Shown: positions 1 to 8,138, numbered from the stretch's first letter. The stretch is 64,000 bases of DNA from Hyphomicrobiales bacterium (GCA_900472395.1 UCHV01000005.1:189349-253348); one strand, 5' to 3'. Notes: generated by a model not told the origin, from the sequence alone. Program-made: numbers and translations.

Positions 1-1415
1 TCGCCTCCGGTGAGCCAAGGATGCGTGTATTCTCCCTCATCGAGATCGTCCATGTGCTTGACCGTCACGCTCTCCGAGCCATCGGCGAATTTAAGGATCT
101 CGAAGAAGAAGAGATCGGTGTCGTCCTCACTCGACGACACCCGCAACATCGGGGTATCGCCCGGCCTGTTTTCGGCCTGTCGAAATGAACAGATGAGGCT
201 GCCCAACCACAGACCGTGGCGATCGCCGTCGTAGAAGTCGTTATAAGGCTCAGCCAGCGGCAACGCCAGCAGTTCCCGTAGTACCGTGGGATCGAGATCC
301 TTCCGGACACGCTGACGGCTTACGGCGGATTGGAGTGCGGCATCCCAGCCACGTTGCAGGAGCTCGTGGATCTCGGACGGAGCCGAGGCATCGAGATAAG
401 CCCAAGCTCCATCATGCTCAACGTCCCGCCACAGCTTTAGGAGGTGTTGATCGCGCGGACGACCGAACAGTGAGCCGATTGCTGCCTTTAACCGCCCCAT
501 GAAAGTGGGAGGCCTGTTAAATAGACCGATGAGAGCCCCGAGTTTCTCATCGAGCTGGAAATAGAGCTTCCGTTCGGGCGCATTCCTTCCGTCGGCCAGC
601 AACATCAGGCGAAGGAAGAGATTGTCTGACCAGAACTCAACGTGGCCGATCGCGTTGTGATCGCCTCCTGCGACGAGATTGTCCGCCGCCGCAACACGTT
701 TGATGTTTCCGGGCGTGATCTGTCGATCCGGGAAAAGATCCTGCCGTACACCGACGATTTCAGATTCCTGCGGCGTGTGAATGACATCCTGTCCGGCACG
801 CACGGCAGCGAGGATTTCGTCTCGTGCCAGCGGCGGGAGATCCTCGTCATCAACGATGAATGCGCTGTTGATAAGATCGCCGAGAGCGTTGGGATCCTCC
901 AGCCGCCAACCCTCGTCACCGTCGCTGTCCGAGATTAAATGGTCGAAGTTGCGCTCGCCAGAGATCGAGGAGCTGTACTCTTCCGTCGATAGAAAAAGGC
1001 GGGCGCTGACATCCCCTTTGACGATCAGTTCGCCATGATTGTAGTCGCCCCAGAACAGATCCGCGACGCGCAGGCTACCGGACACATAGATCTGCTGGCC
1101 ACCCACGATGGCGTTACGGCACGTGAGATTACCTTCGACGATCAGACCAGATGCACCGTCGGTGTCCCTGTTGCCGAGGGTGCCTTCCACCGTAAGATTT
1201 CCGCGAGCGAATACCAGGAAGACAAAATCGCCGGTCCCGAGCGGATCGTCGAGATCGATGGCATCAAGCCTTTGTTCGCCTTCGAGGATGAGAACGGTCT
1301 CATTCTCGAACTCCCGCTCGCCGCGTTCGCTACGGATCGCCCAACAATCCTCTGGAAGCAGGTGCTTTATTTCCGAGAATCTGGTCCGGGACGCGTTGCT
1401 CAAACTGCCTACCAT
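1..1415 (-). CDS. Hypothetical protein with beta-helix/polymer-forming-like N-terminal part (partial, 3' end off the window)
   Basis: An open frame of 471 codons runs off the left edge. I translated it by hand and found no stop at the points checked between 1415 and about 240. The start is the ATG at 1415, behind a GAGAGG-like site. Residues about 50-150 are rich in short G/N turn repeats (for example RGNLTVEGTLGN and IVEGNLTCRNAIVGG), as in right-handed beta-helix or bactofilin-like (polymer-forming) folds. The rest is acidic and unrecognised. The family assignment is only a fold-level guess. Antisense ORFs over this stretch have shadow-like composition and were ignored. Confidence 0.7.
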   Translation of the reverse strand, partial: MVGSLSNASRTRFSEIKHLLPEDCWAIRSERGEREFENETVLILEGEQRLDAIDLDDPLGTGDFVFLVFARGNLTVEGTLGNRDTDGASGLIVEGNLTCRNAIVGGQQIYVSGSLRVADLFWGDYNHGELIVKGDVSARLFLSTEEYSSSISGERNFDHLISDSDGDEGWRLEDPNALGDLINSAFIVDDEDLPPLARDEILAAVRAGQDVIHTPQESEIVGVRQDLFPDRQITPGNIKRVAAADNLVAGGDHNAIGHVEFWSDNLFLRLMLLADGRNAPERKLYFQLDEKLGALIGLFNRPPTFMGRLKAAIGSLFGRPRDQHLLKLWRDVEHDGAWAYLDASAPSEIHELLQRGWDAALQSAVSRQRVRKDLDPTVLRELLALPLAEPYNDFYDGDRHGLWLGSLICSFRQAENRPGDTPMLRVSSSEDDTDLFFFEILKFADGSESVTVKHMDDLDEGEYTHPWLTGG

Positions 1416-1611
1416 CAACTGCTCACCTCTCGAGGAACCTGCCTGCAACCTATAGCGGCTCCCCAATGTTGAAAGAGGCCAACGTCTGGCAGGCCACCCG
1501 GCGGTATCGGATGTTCGCGGCGTGCTGCGCCATTGCAACAGGAATGTATGTTTAAACAGGTGTGCCGACTTATGGTATTCGACCAGGCATCGAGTTCGAT
1601 GATACGATTAG

Positions 1612-1755
1612 CTACGCGGGTGCAAAGACCAGAATGCCGCCTTCGTCATCGATTGCATCAACCACCTCTTGCCCCGACATCGAGACCGCGAATAGGACAT
1701 CGCGTACGTCACGTTGCCGAAGCGACACTGCTGCCAACGGAGTATCACTTTTCAT
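1612..1755 (-). CDS. Possible small protein, 47 aa
   Basis: This short frame begins ATG AAA AGT GAT and ends with residues GGILVFAPA. The composition is protein-like (acidic VVDAIDDEGG segment), but a GGAG directly abuts the ATG, so the ribosome binding site is not convincing. It sits in the gap between the partial beta-helix gene and the small gene at 1828. I do not recognise it. It could be a remnant or chance. Confidence 0.25.
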   Translation of the reverse strand: MKSDTPLAAVSLRQRDVRDVLFAVSMSGQEVVDAIDDEGGILVFAPA

Positions 1756-1827
1756 CTCCGAACCGGAAGTCGATCCTATCGCATCGTGTGCCAGGATGTA
1801 TTTTGCTGCGGATTCTAGGAGAAGGAA

Positions 1828-2031
1828 ATGGACAGCGAGAAGAGACTAGCAATCTTCGAAAGGGCTCGGAGCCGTGCCGAGGCAACCGGAACGCCAATCG
1901 AGTCCGATCCGCGGTTTACTGAGTGGGTAGGTCAATGGATAGAGGGAGAAATCAACCTTAACGAACTCAAACATCGATATGGCGAGTTACTCAAGCAGAG
2001 GGCGTTACTCAAACGGGACATTAGTGGATAG
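1828..2031 (+). CDS. Small charged helical protein, 67 aa (weakly VbhA-antitoxin-like)
   Basis: The ATG lies just behind GGAGAAGGAA, a strong ribosome binding site. The protein is short, highly charged and predicted mostly helical (residues 1-20 and 35-60). The pattern A-R-S-R-A then E-S-D-P-R-F then W-I-E-G-E-I recalls the layout of VbhA-type antitoxins. The inhibitory (S/T)xxxE(G/N) motif is not clearly present and no Fic toxin lies nearby, so a toxin-antitoxin role is not supported. Best called a conserved-looking rhizobial small hypothetical. Confidence 0.55.
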   Translation: MDSEKRLAIFERARSRAEATGTPIESDPRFTEWVGQWIEGEINLNELKHRYGELLKQRALLKRDISG

Positions 2032-2395
2032 CGAAAGGACCGGCTGAAAGAATTTGAAGCTGCAAACAACACAGAGCATGCCCCAATCATTATGCGTTGT
2101 AGGGATTACTGTCTTAAGGATAAGAAGACCATCGAGCCGCGATCTGGACAGAAATGATCCGGCGCCCAGAGGCCGCTTTCGCCGACGCGTTGATAGGCAT
2201 TGTGTGTGCCTTAGACTTTTACAGATGTTATGGAAAAACGCGCCTGAACACCGAAGGCGCTCCCAGTACAGCGCTGACTTTCCAAGCAATGGCAAACCGA
2301 CACCACCGTCGGCCTTTTTGGCAGACGGCGGTCAAGCTACCGCATCGACAACTTGCAAGTCGCATTGGGATTTTTCCAGTGCTCATCGCTCGGCA
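2032..2395. other. Gap without a supported gene
   Basis: ORFs of 81-118 codons exist on both strands, but none has a ribosome binding site or a recognisable product. I see no repeat or RNA gene here. Confidence 0.4.
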
Positions 2396-2602
2396 CTAGG
2401 ATTTCTTTAGAGCGTCAGGTTTATGCGCCGCCCTCTTTCCTGACTTTTCGCTCTCCACGATAACCCGCGGATCGTCCTTCGAGGCCTTTACGGTGTGCCC
2501 CTTTATCTTGGTGTCAGAGGTCTGTTTTTTCACAACCTTGCCTTCGGTCTTCCCTTGGCTTGTTTCCCAAGTGACCTTGTCGCCTTTTTTCACATTCGCC
2601 AT
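2396..2602 (-). CDS. DUF2945 (hypervirulence-associated/TUDOR-like) small protein
   Basis: 68 aa from the ATG at 2602, which has GAGGGAGA five bases upstream. An upstream TTG is less likely. The sequence follows the DUF2945 pattern: VKKGDKVTWETSQGKTEGKV, then KIKGHTV, ASKDDPR and KPDALKK at the end. Family members are small basic SH3/Tudor-like proteins of unknown role, common in rhizobial accessory DNA and plasmids. It lies 11 bases after the DUF2934 gene and is probably co-transcribed with it. Confidence 0.85.
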   Translation of the reverse strand: MANVKKGDKVTWETSQGKTEGKVVKKQTSDTKIKGHTVKASKDDPRVIVESEKSGKRAAHKPDALKKS

Positions 2603-2613
2603 GAGAGTCTCCC

Positions 2614-2856
2614 TCAATCGGGGCTGATAGCCGACGGCGGCTTAATGTCGGCGGCGTTCTCCGCTTTCGTGTCATCCTTGGCGAATTCATCGTCAGCCTG
2701 CTGATTGATCTTTATCACGTCATCCGTTGCCTGCTCGGTGAGTTCGTGCTGGTCTTCTGCACGTTGCCAATGGTCATCGTGCGCGCCCTCGGGCCGACCT
2801 TCGTCCTCCCAGATTTTGTAAGCACGTTCTCGGCGCTGCTGTTCTCTTTCGTCCAT
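2614..2856 (-). CDS. DUF2934 family small protein
   Basis: 80 aa from the second ATG, with CAGGAG eight bases upstream. The first ATG, at 2862, is too close to that site. The N-terminal segment R-A-Y-K-I-W-E-D-E-G-R-P-E-G with a following H-W is the DUF2934 signature; the remainder is an acidic, low-complexity tail. Function is unknown in the family. First gene of a probable two-gene unit with DUF2945. Confidence 0.8.
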   Translation of the reverse strand: MDEREQQRRERAYKIWEDEGRPEGAHDDHWQRAEDQHELTEQATDDVIKINQQADDEFAKDDTKAENAADIKPPSAISPD

Positions 2857-2862
2857 GGTCAT

Positions 2863-3565
2863 TTCTCCTGGGTTGCGCGATCACAACTCAAACGGCTCCG
2901 GACTCGTTCCTGTGAGCGGCGGTCATTTGAGGATTTCGTGATGTGATCCTCGTATGGCAAAGACACCGTCTGACAAACGCTGCTTGATCGGCTATCCCGA
3001 ATGCCTCTTCGTGGACAGCGCCGGTGAGCGCAAGACGCAGCTCACACCTCCTTGCCCTTTGACCCCATGCGCGCACGGATCGAACCATGCCTTGCACTTT
3101 TGTAGAGTAAGCCGCCCGAAGGTCGTGTGAGACTACGAGATCAAATGAGATGGCTATCGGGCGTGCTTGCACTCCGAATTGGGCGGCAAGGTGCGGACCC
3201 TGAGACGGCGGCATGATTAAACAGCCCGCTCTCCCTCGGTCGTCAACGCGGCCCGGGATTGGGTCCCGCGACAATGATCCTTAACGGCGAGGCGGAGGTG
3301 TTGGACGAGCAGAGGCGCTCTGACCTAATCGCACTTATGGCACTGTTTACATTGGAGCCGCGCGAACTGGCACCACGGATCGCCAAGCCCATGGCCTCAT
3401 CTCGGCTGGAGAGTCACGCAGCACACCGTAGCAGCGAAAGTCAGGTCTCCGGTAATCATATAAGCCAAGCTAGCTGCCGAGACAGAATTTCGAGCGTGGA
3501 CGGCCGACGGAAATTGCGGCATGCGAGTTTCAAAGGATTACGCGTTACCAAGATGGGGTAGAGTT
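2863..3565. other. About 700 bases without a supported gene
   Basis: Frames at 2888-3274 (minus) and 3259-3561 (plus) are open, but they have arginine/alanine-rich shadow-like composition or no ribosome binding site, and match nothing I know. The plus frame beginning with residues MILNGEAEVLDEQ is the better of the two. The stretch is probably eroded DNA. Confidence 0.35.
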
Positions 3566-3805
3566 CTATTCTCTGGATGGATCGGCGGCACGCCAGTCGT
3601 CGGCTGGCTCATCGATGACCCGTTCTTCTTCAAGCCCTGACAGCCTGTTGTTTGCGGCATCCATGACGGCCGTGAGAAACTCGATCCGTTGCCATCCGAG
3701 TGTATGGGCTTCCTCAGTCAGCAACTGAACCGCATAGTCGACTGTTTGATCAAGCTCGGTTTTACGCTCATCGGTTCCGGGCTTCTGTGTCGGCGGGTCG
3801 ATCAT
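3566..3805 (-). CDS. Hypothetical protein, 79 aa
   Basis: A soluble helical protein starting ATG ATC GAC with a weak AGAAGAG upstream. Its middle (VDYAVQLLTEEAHTLGW then EFLTAVMDAANNRL) looks like two amphipathic helices, and both ends are charged. I recognise no domain. The composition is protein-like, so I accept it as real. It stands alone. Confidence 0.6.
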   Translation of the reverse strand: MIDPPTQKPGTDERKTELDQTVDYAVQLLTEEAHTLGWQRIEFLTAVMDAANNRLSGLEEERVIDEPADDWRAADPSRE

Positions 3806-3916
3806 CGCTAGCTCTTCTGGAGAGGACGAGATCGCAGCGGACGGGTAAAGGTGCTCGCCTGGCGTTTCGTTGCCCGCAGCGAGAAATCGGGAAAACCGCT
3901 GCGTTCACCGTCTCCG

Positions 3917-4174
3917 TCATGCCCGATTGGCACGCCGCGACCTCGGGAATGGAACCGCCTTCAGAGCTAAAAGTTCCCGTGATTGGTTGATGCCATCGAT
4001 AGAGCATCTATGTTTCGGCGAGAGTGGGAGACGCTTATGTGCCTTCGGCATAGTGACCAAAATGACGATACTGTTCCCGTCTCCGGGGCCCCAGCATACC
4101 TTCGGCCTTTCCCCGAGGTACTCGCAAATCGCGCGCGCCACTAGAGTAGGCTTATAACTGCCATTGTCTGCCAC
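3917..4174 (-). CDS. Possible small basic protein, 85 aa
   Basis: A GTG start at 4174 preceded by an AGGG would give a basic protein beginning MADNGSYKPTLVARAICEYL. Its first half looks protein-like, its second half does not. The longer frame running into the sigma-factor gene is antisense to that gene and was rejected. Otherwise 3806-4261 holds nothing recognisable. Confidence 0.25.
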   Translation of the reverse strand: MADNGSYKPTLVARAICEYLGERPKVCWGPGDGNSIVILVTMPKAHKRLPLSPKHRCSIDGINQSRELLALKAVPFPRSRRANRA

Positions 4175-4261
4175 CGTACCCTGTCTGAATATGGATGTTC
4201 CTGTGGGAACGATGCATGCAACTACGGATTGACGGATCTCACCCACTGGAGATCTGGCGAC

Positions 4262-4777
4262 ATGACGTACGCTAAAACCGCCCGTGTTCAAGCGGCAATG
4301 ATTGAGTTGATTCCTGCCCTTCGAAAATTCGCCCGCCGATTCTACAGGCAGGAAGGCGACGTCGATGATCTGGTCCAAGATACCGTGACAAAGGCGCTCG
4401 GAAATCTCGATAAATTCCAGGAAGGCACTCGGCTCAAGTCGTGGCTTTTCACGATCATGCGCAACACGTTCTCGACCAGATATGTCGTTGGGAAAAGAAC
4501 GCTCACTGGATTGGACGATATGATCGGCATCGAGCCAACTCAGCAAGCCTCGCAAGAATGGGCTATGCGAGGTCACGATTTCGAGGAAGCCTTTATTGCC
4601 CTACCTGAATGCTACCGCCCGGCGGCACAGATGATACTGTTGGATGGGACAAGTTACGAAGATGCCGCCCATCTGCTTGGGTGCAAAGTCGGCACCGTCA
4701 AAAGTCGTGTCAATCGGGCGCGAACGCATCTTGCGACCAGCATGGGAGACACCGTTCGCGCCGCTGCTCGGATCTAG
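4262..4777 (+). CDS. ECF-type RNA polymerase sigma factor
   Basis: 171 aa from the ATG at 4262, with GGAG eight bases before it; an upstream TTG is in frame but less likely. Region 2 spans residues about 8-75, including DVDDLVQDTVTKAL and the -10-recognition helix KSWLFTIMRNTF. Region 4 spans about 110-160, with an HTH around SYEDAAHLLGCKVGTVKSRV. No anti-sigma factor is adjacent, so the signal it answers is unknown. It may drive some of the small-gene cluster that follows, but that is inference. Confidence 0.88.
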   Translation: MTYAKTARVQAAMIELIPALRKFARRFYRQEGDVDDLVQDTVTKALGNLDKFQEGTRLKSWLFTIMRNTFSTRYVVGKRTLTGLDDMIGIEPTQQASQEWAMRGHDFEEAFIALPECYRPAAQMILLDGTSYEDAAHLLGCKVGTVKSRVNRARTHLATSMGDTVRAAARI

Positions 4778-4853
4778 CGGAACGCTTGTACTGCTGAGCG
4801 ACATATGAATGCTCCGACATAATTCGAACTCGACGTAGCCCAGGATCAATTTG

Positions 4854-5393
4854 ATGAAACCAGTCGCACTGCGATCAACAGTCCAAGAGGAAATGAACGA
4901 CTGGTTTCAGACACTCGATCGGGTCCACCCCACCGAGCTGATCGGGCTTTGGAGAGGGAACGGGTATCCATCAGACCACCCGCTCGACGGAGTTCTGGAA
5001 AACCTTCACTGGTTCGGCAAGCGTTTCCATCCGGACAAGCGGGCCGATGCGCTTCTGTTCAAGAGAAATCCTGGCAAGCTCCTCGCCGTCGATCCCGCCT
5101 TCTTCCCGATCAAGTGGGCACTCCGTTTTGCTGGTATCGGCCGAACAAAACCTGCGTCGAACCTATTCACCCACATACTACCGCGCTTGAGAGCACGAGG
5201 AACGACGGCTGCATTAGAAGAGCGGTTGGATGTCGGTGTGATAACGGCCGCCATGGTTTACGACAAACAGCCGATAGTTGACTACTTCAGGCGGACGGAC
5301 AACGGAGCTGTCGTCGGTAAGATGGTGGTTGACGGCGATCCCAGACGATACTTCTTCGGACTGCAAAGAGTAGGTGAAGGAACTGAGCCCTGA
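4854..5393 (+). CDS. GXWXG/DUF4334 domain protein
   Basis: 179 aa from the ATG at 4854, with AGGAT upstream. The N-terminal part carries the LIGLWRGNG segment typical of the GXWXG domain. The C-terminal part, with AAMVYDKQPIVDYFRRTD then PRRYFFGLQR, is the DUF4334 module. Proteins with this pair are cytoplasmic and of unknown function. It follows the sigma factor on the same strand by 76 bases, so co-transcription is possible. Confidence 0.82.
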   Translation: MKPVALRSTVQEEMNDWFQTLDRVHPTELIGLWRGNGYPSDHPLDGVLENLHWFGKRFHPDKRADALLFKRNPGKLLAVDPAFFPIKWALRFAGIGRTKPASNLFTHILPRLRARGTTAALEERLDVGVITAAMVYDKQPIVDYFRRTDNGAVVGKMVVDGDPRRYFFGLQRVGEGTEP

Positions 5394-5534
5394 CACGACA
5401 CATGCACCGAGATCCGCGGTTACGGTGATGCCGTGGCTTTAGAGCGTAGCCATGGTTCGGCATCTCGCAGAAGCGGTGCGATATCGACGATGTGGATTTG
5501 AGAACAATTCAGTCAGAAAGCCGTTGAACACGCT

Positions 5535-5762
5535 ATGGACAGATTTTCAGAAACAGAGATCGCCTTGTTGACCCGTTTGCGGGCACTAAAGGCGAAGCCT
5601 GAAATGGCGATCAACCTAATCGACCTAGAAGCGCCCTTGAATGCCGACGGTTTCTTGGAGGACGAGATAATGGCTATTCTCCAGGCACTCGAGCAAGAGA
5701 AGGTGATCGCGTTCGGGCCGGGCAACCGCATTTCCATCCTCAGAAAGCTGCCAGAAAGCTAG
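5535..5762 (+). CDS. Small hypothetical protein, 75 aa
   Basis: An acidic protein with two helices (IALLTRLRALKAKPEMAINL and ADGFLEDEIMAILQALEQE) and a basic C-terminus, in layout like a degenerate winged-helix or regulator fragment. The ribosome binding site is weak. No domain is recognised. It is followed immediately by the decayed DUF3140 region. Confidence 0.55.
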   Translation: MDRFSETEIALLTRLRALKAKPEMAINLIDLEAPLNADGFLEDEIMAILQALEQEKVIAFGPGNRISILRKLPES

Positions 5763-5778
5763 CTCCCGTTACGACCCG

Positions 5779-6363
5779 TCAGATTGCGCCCCGATCAATA
5801 CTCGAGCTCGACGTTGCAATGAGAAGACCAAGTCGAAGGCGGATTTGACCGACGACGACTATGCCCACATGCGTAAAGTGGTGGGTTATGTCCATCGCCA
5901 TCTTGCGCAAGGAGGGCCCAAGAAGGACGTCGAGGGCTCCACATGGCGGCACTCGCTTATGAACTGGGGTCACGATCCGCTCAAGGACCTTACCCGCTGC
6001 TGCATCGGATAAGCCCAAGAGAGAAGCCGAAAGGCCCGTGACATTGCTGATGGCGACAGCGGACCATGGCTTGCTGCCGCGGTAGAACTGAGCAGCAGCA
6101 CCGGCAGGACCCTTCGGCTCGTAAGAGAGCGCCAAGGAGGTCGAAAAGCTGGCAGGCCCTTGCTCCACGTAAGCGAGAGTTCCAGCGTCGACGGCGTTAA
6201 CGGCAGCGTTGACGTTCTCCTGATTAGTCGGTTGGGCCGCTACAATTCCCGTCCCGCCAGCCGGTCGCTCTTGGCGCTGGCCTCGGCTCCGGATCTGCTC
6301 AGCAAGGACCATATCTCTTGTCACCTGTGAATAGCCGGGAATAGAGACGTAGGTAAGCGCCAC
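5779..6363 (-). CDS. Doubtful hypothetical protein, probably a chimera with antisense DUF3140 DNA
   Basis: 194 codons from a GTG at 6363 with no clear ribosome binding site. Residues about 1-125 (for example STSLALSYEPKG and AAQFYRGSKPW) look like a real but unrecognised protein. From about residue 120 on, the frame is just the complement of the DUF3140 remnant, so the native C-terminus is probably lost. Likely a broken gene fused to foreign sequence by the same deletion that truncated DUF3140. Confidence 0.35.
   Translation of the reverse strand: MALTYVSIPGYSQVTRDMVLAEQIRSRGQRQERPAGGTGIVAAQPTNQENVNAAVNAVDAGTLAYVEQGPASFSTSLALSYEPKGPAGAAAQFYRGSKPWSAVAISNVTGLSASLLGLSDAAAGKVLERIVTPVHKRVPPCGALDVLLGPSLRKMAMDITHHFTHVGIVVVGQIRLRLGLLIATSSSSIDRGAI
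5818..6012 (+). pseudogene. DUF3140 gene remnant (C-terminal part only)
   Basis: The plus frame from about 5818 to TAA at 6010-6012 encodes KADLTDDDYAHMRKVVGYV, then HRHLAQGG and STWRHSLMNWGHDPLK. That is the conserved C-terminal half of DUF3140 proteins. The N-terminal half is absent: upstream codons are unrelated and there is no start. The last residues (DLTRCCIG) also depart from the family. I read it as a 5'-deleted pseudogene. It lies antisense to the end of the minus-strand frame 5779-6363. Confidence 0.75.
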
Positions 6364-6423
6364 TCATTGCGAGGTAGCCCGTCTTCGTGCTGTGCTCTTT
6401 GCCTTAGAAAAAGGAGGAAGCAA

Positions 6424-6678
6424 ATGAAGTATCAGCAAATCACGGACTTAAGAGACTGGGCGCCGCATAGCGTGTTGGTTCACATCAACCGCGACCAGAA
6501 AGCAGTGGCGAGGCTATACCATCCCAAAACGATTCCTGCAGACTGGCGCGATATCGAGGTGGCACTCAATCAGGCGCATTCTTTTGTTCACAGCCAGCCA
6601 GACTACCGCGACGTCCTAGTTTATCTTGAGGATGGCGCAGAATGGAATGACCAGTTGGGCGAGCTGGTATCGCCCTGA
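6424..6678 (+). CDS. Small hypothetical protein, 84 aa
   Basis: The ATG at 6424 follows AGGAGG, a near-perfect ribosome binding site, so the upstream in-frame start is rejected. The protein (MKYQQITDLRDWAPHS..) is soluble, has a YHPKTIPADWRDIEVALNQA helix segment and an acidic end. No family is recognised. The stop is followed within four bases by one copy of a 24-nt repeat that recurs after the gene at 7830. Confidence 0.65.
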   Translation: MKYQQITDLRDWAPHSVLVHINRDQKAVARLYHPKTIPADWRDIEVALNQAHSFVHSQPDYRDVLVYLEDGAEWNDQLGELVSP

Positions 6679-6681
6679 TCA

Positions 6682-6705
6682 TCTTCCTCACGCTCGCGGG
6701 CGGTG
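6682..6705 (+). repeat. 24-nt repeat, copy 1
   Basis: TCTTCCTCACGCTCGCG then GGCGGTG. It matches the copy at 8096-8119 with one mismatch, and both copies lie 2-4 bases after a stop codon. Confidence 0.7.
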
Positions 6706-6778
6706 CCCTGTTTTGGGGTCAGGTTTCCCATTCGCGCACTTTCATGCAATCTAGCCGTCATTCACTAGGGAATTGCGA

Positions 6779-7015
6779 ATGCGTTGGTTTATTGAGACCG
6801 TCCGAAACCGTGACGAAGAACAGGCCACATACGCCGCTTCATTCCCCGTCCCCGACGATCGCAAAGACGCCGTCCGCATGCTGGAATATTACATGCGGGT
6901 GTTTCCTCACCGAGGGTACAATGAGGAACACGATTATTGGTGGGCATGGGACGATGACGAGCCGAACCGACTTCACCGTTGGGTGCTGCGCGATAAGCTG
7001 CCAGATACCTTCTGA
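6779..7015 (+). CDS. Small hypothetical protein, 78 aa
   Basis: The ATG at 6779 has AGGGA eight bases upstream; a TTG two codons earlier is less likely. The protein is rich in W, Y, H and D (YYMRVFPHRGYNEEHDYWWA) and looks like a compact soluble small protein. No family is recognised. It belongs to the run of small plus-strand genes between 6.4 and 8.1 kb. Confidence 0.6.
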   Translation: MRWFIETVRNRDEEQATYAASFPVPDDRKDAVRMLEYYMRVFPHRGYNEEHDYWWAWDDDEPNRLHRWVLRDKLPDTF

Positions 7016-7107
7016 ATTTCGCCTAATCCCACCAGAAGCAGCATTTGTCGGCAAGTTCTCTCATCGTGAACATCTTGCCATCCTCGGCCATTACCTGCTC
7101 ATATACA

Positions 7108-7137
7108 GGTTCAGCCTTGGGAGGATGATATGGACGA
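7108..7137 (+). repeat. Duplicated leader/ribosome-binding segment, copy 1
   Basis: GGTTCAGCCTTGGGAGGATG and the ATGGACGA start region closely match 7808-7836, upstream of another small gene. It includes the GGGAGG ribosome binding site. Confidence 0.65.
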
Positions 7138-7327
7138 AAGTTCGAATAGCGCAGCAATCGCTTTCTACCGTGAGCAGGTAGCCGCGCACGAAAAAGCAAT
7201 CAAAGACATTGATGCCCAAGTATTCCCCTTATCCGGCATGGAGTGGACCGGCAAGAAACTGGCGGAACTTCGGGACCACCATGTGCGATCTCGAGCTATA
7301 TTGAAGGAAATTCTTCACAGCCTTTGA
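7130..7327 (+). CDS. Small hypothetical protein, 65 aa
   Basis: ATG behind TTGGGAGGATGAT. The protein is a probable helical hairpin: residues 10-28 (FYREQVAAHEKAIKDID) and 42-64 (KKLAELRDHHVRSRAILKE). The coding sequence does not resemble the gene at 7830, although the two share a nearly identical leader. No family is recognised. Confidence 0.65.
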   Translation: MDESSNSAAIAFYREQVAAHEKAIKDIDAQVFPLSGMEWTGKKLAELRDHHVRSRAILKEILHSL

Positions 7328-7458
7328 TCGAGTTGCCTTGTTCGCGCTTTCGGTCGGTGGTCGGGGACCTGTAGGAACCTCGCCTGCTGGCAAAAGCGGC
7401 TTGAGCGATCCGATGACGTGTAGGATGATCGGCTTATAAGCTATGGGAGGAGAAGCAC

Positions 7459-7668
7459 GTGGCATTCATCCAGGCAACATGGACTTTCAACGACAACAAG
7501 ATCTCCATTAACGTCGACCATATCGTTGCCGTTTACCCCGGCGATGACCACACAGTGATCCAGACGCTGTCCCCAGCTCAAAACGTCGGACTGCAGTATT
7601 GGGTGACTGAGTCTTACGAAGACATCATTAAGCGGATTGAGACTGCTCAGGTATACGGACCGAAATGA
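7459..7668 (+). CDS. Small hypothetical protein, 69 aa
   Basis: A GTG start preceded by GGGAGGAGAAGCAC, a strong ribosome binding site. The protein is beta-rich (WTFNDNKISINVDHIVAVYP then HTVIQTL), suggesting a small SH3- or PH-like barrel. No family is recognised. It is in the same series of short plus-strand genes. Confidence 0.6.
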   Translation: MAFIQATWTFNDNKISINVDHIVAVYPGDDHTVIQTLSPAQNVGLQYWVTESYEDIIKRIETAQVYGPK

Positions 7669-7807
7669 TCTGCGTCGGACCAAGGCGGCGTTCAGCCTCG
7701 CGCTGCTTCTCCGTAAGGTTTCCTGGTTCTGCGCGATAACGTAACAAATCCCTAGTAAAGAGCATGGGTGGCGACCTGCGTCTCCGCCCGTGGCGTGCTC
7801 CTAAACG

Positions 7808-7836
7808 GGGTCAGCGTTGGGAGGATGGAATGGACG
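7808..7836 (+). repeat. Duplicated leader/ribosome-binding segment, copy 2
   Basis: GGGTCAGCGTTGGGAGGATG, then GAATGGACGA; near-copy of 7108-7137. Confidence 0.65.
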
Positions 7837-8093
7837 ATAAAGACAGGCAAATCCAGCATTTGATCGGCACACACGAGGGCGCCGCGGCCGTCGCTGAACT
7901 ATCCTTGGCCGCCCTTGTCCAATCGCTAGGGTTAGCCGCGTTGCCACTCATAGATGGTATCGAACGAAAACTTACCAGCCGCTACAAAAACTCTGAGATA
8001 CCTGCCGATCATGAGCTGAGGCACGCCGATCTTGTTAAGCCAGTCATCGACGAGGTCGAACGGCTGATATCGGCCGCCAGGGATAAAGTGTAG
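7830..8093 (+). CDS. Small hypothetical protein, 87 aa
   Basis: ATG at 7830 behind GGGAGG; the longer frame from 7764 lacks such a site. The protein has a hydrophobic helix (AAAVAELSLAALVQSLGLAA, about residues 18-37) and a charged C-terminal helix (VIDEVERLISAARDKV). It could associate with a membrane or a partner; no family is recognised. The stop is followed by copy 2 of the 24-nt repeat. Confidence 0.6.
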   Translation: MDDKDRQIQHLIGTHEGAAAVAELSLAALVQSLGLAALPLIDGIERKLTSRYKNSEIPADHELRHADLVKPVIDEVERLISAARDKV

Positions 8094-8095
8094 CC

Positions 8096-8119
8096 TCTTC
8101 CTCACGCTCGCGAGCGGTG
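8096..8119 (+). repeat. 24-nt repeat, copy 2
   Basis: TCTTCCTCACGCTCGCG then AGCGGTG. One mismatch against 6682-6705. Confidence 0.7.
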
Positions 8120-8138
8120 GTCATGCGGATAAATTGTG

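Noticed and set aside
1828..2031. VbhA/Fic toxin-antitoxin pair
   Set aside because: The (S/T)xxxE(G/N) motif is not clear and no Fic gene is nearby.
3917..4576. 219-codon minus ORF across the sigma-factor gene
   Set aside because: Its first two-thirds are antisense to the ECF sigma factor; only a short 3' piece could be independent.
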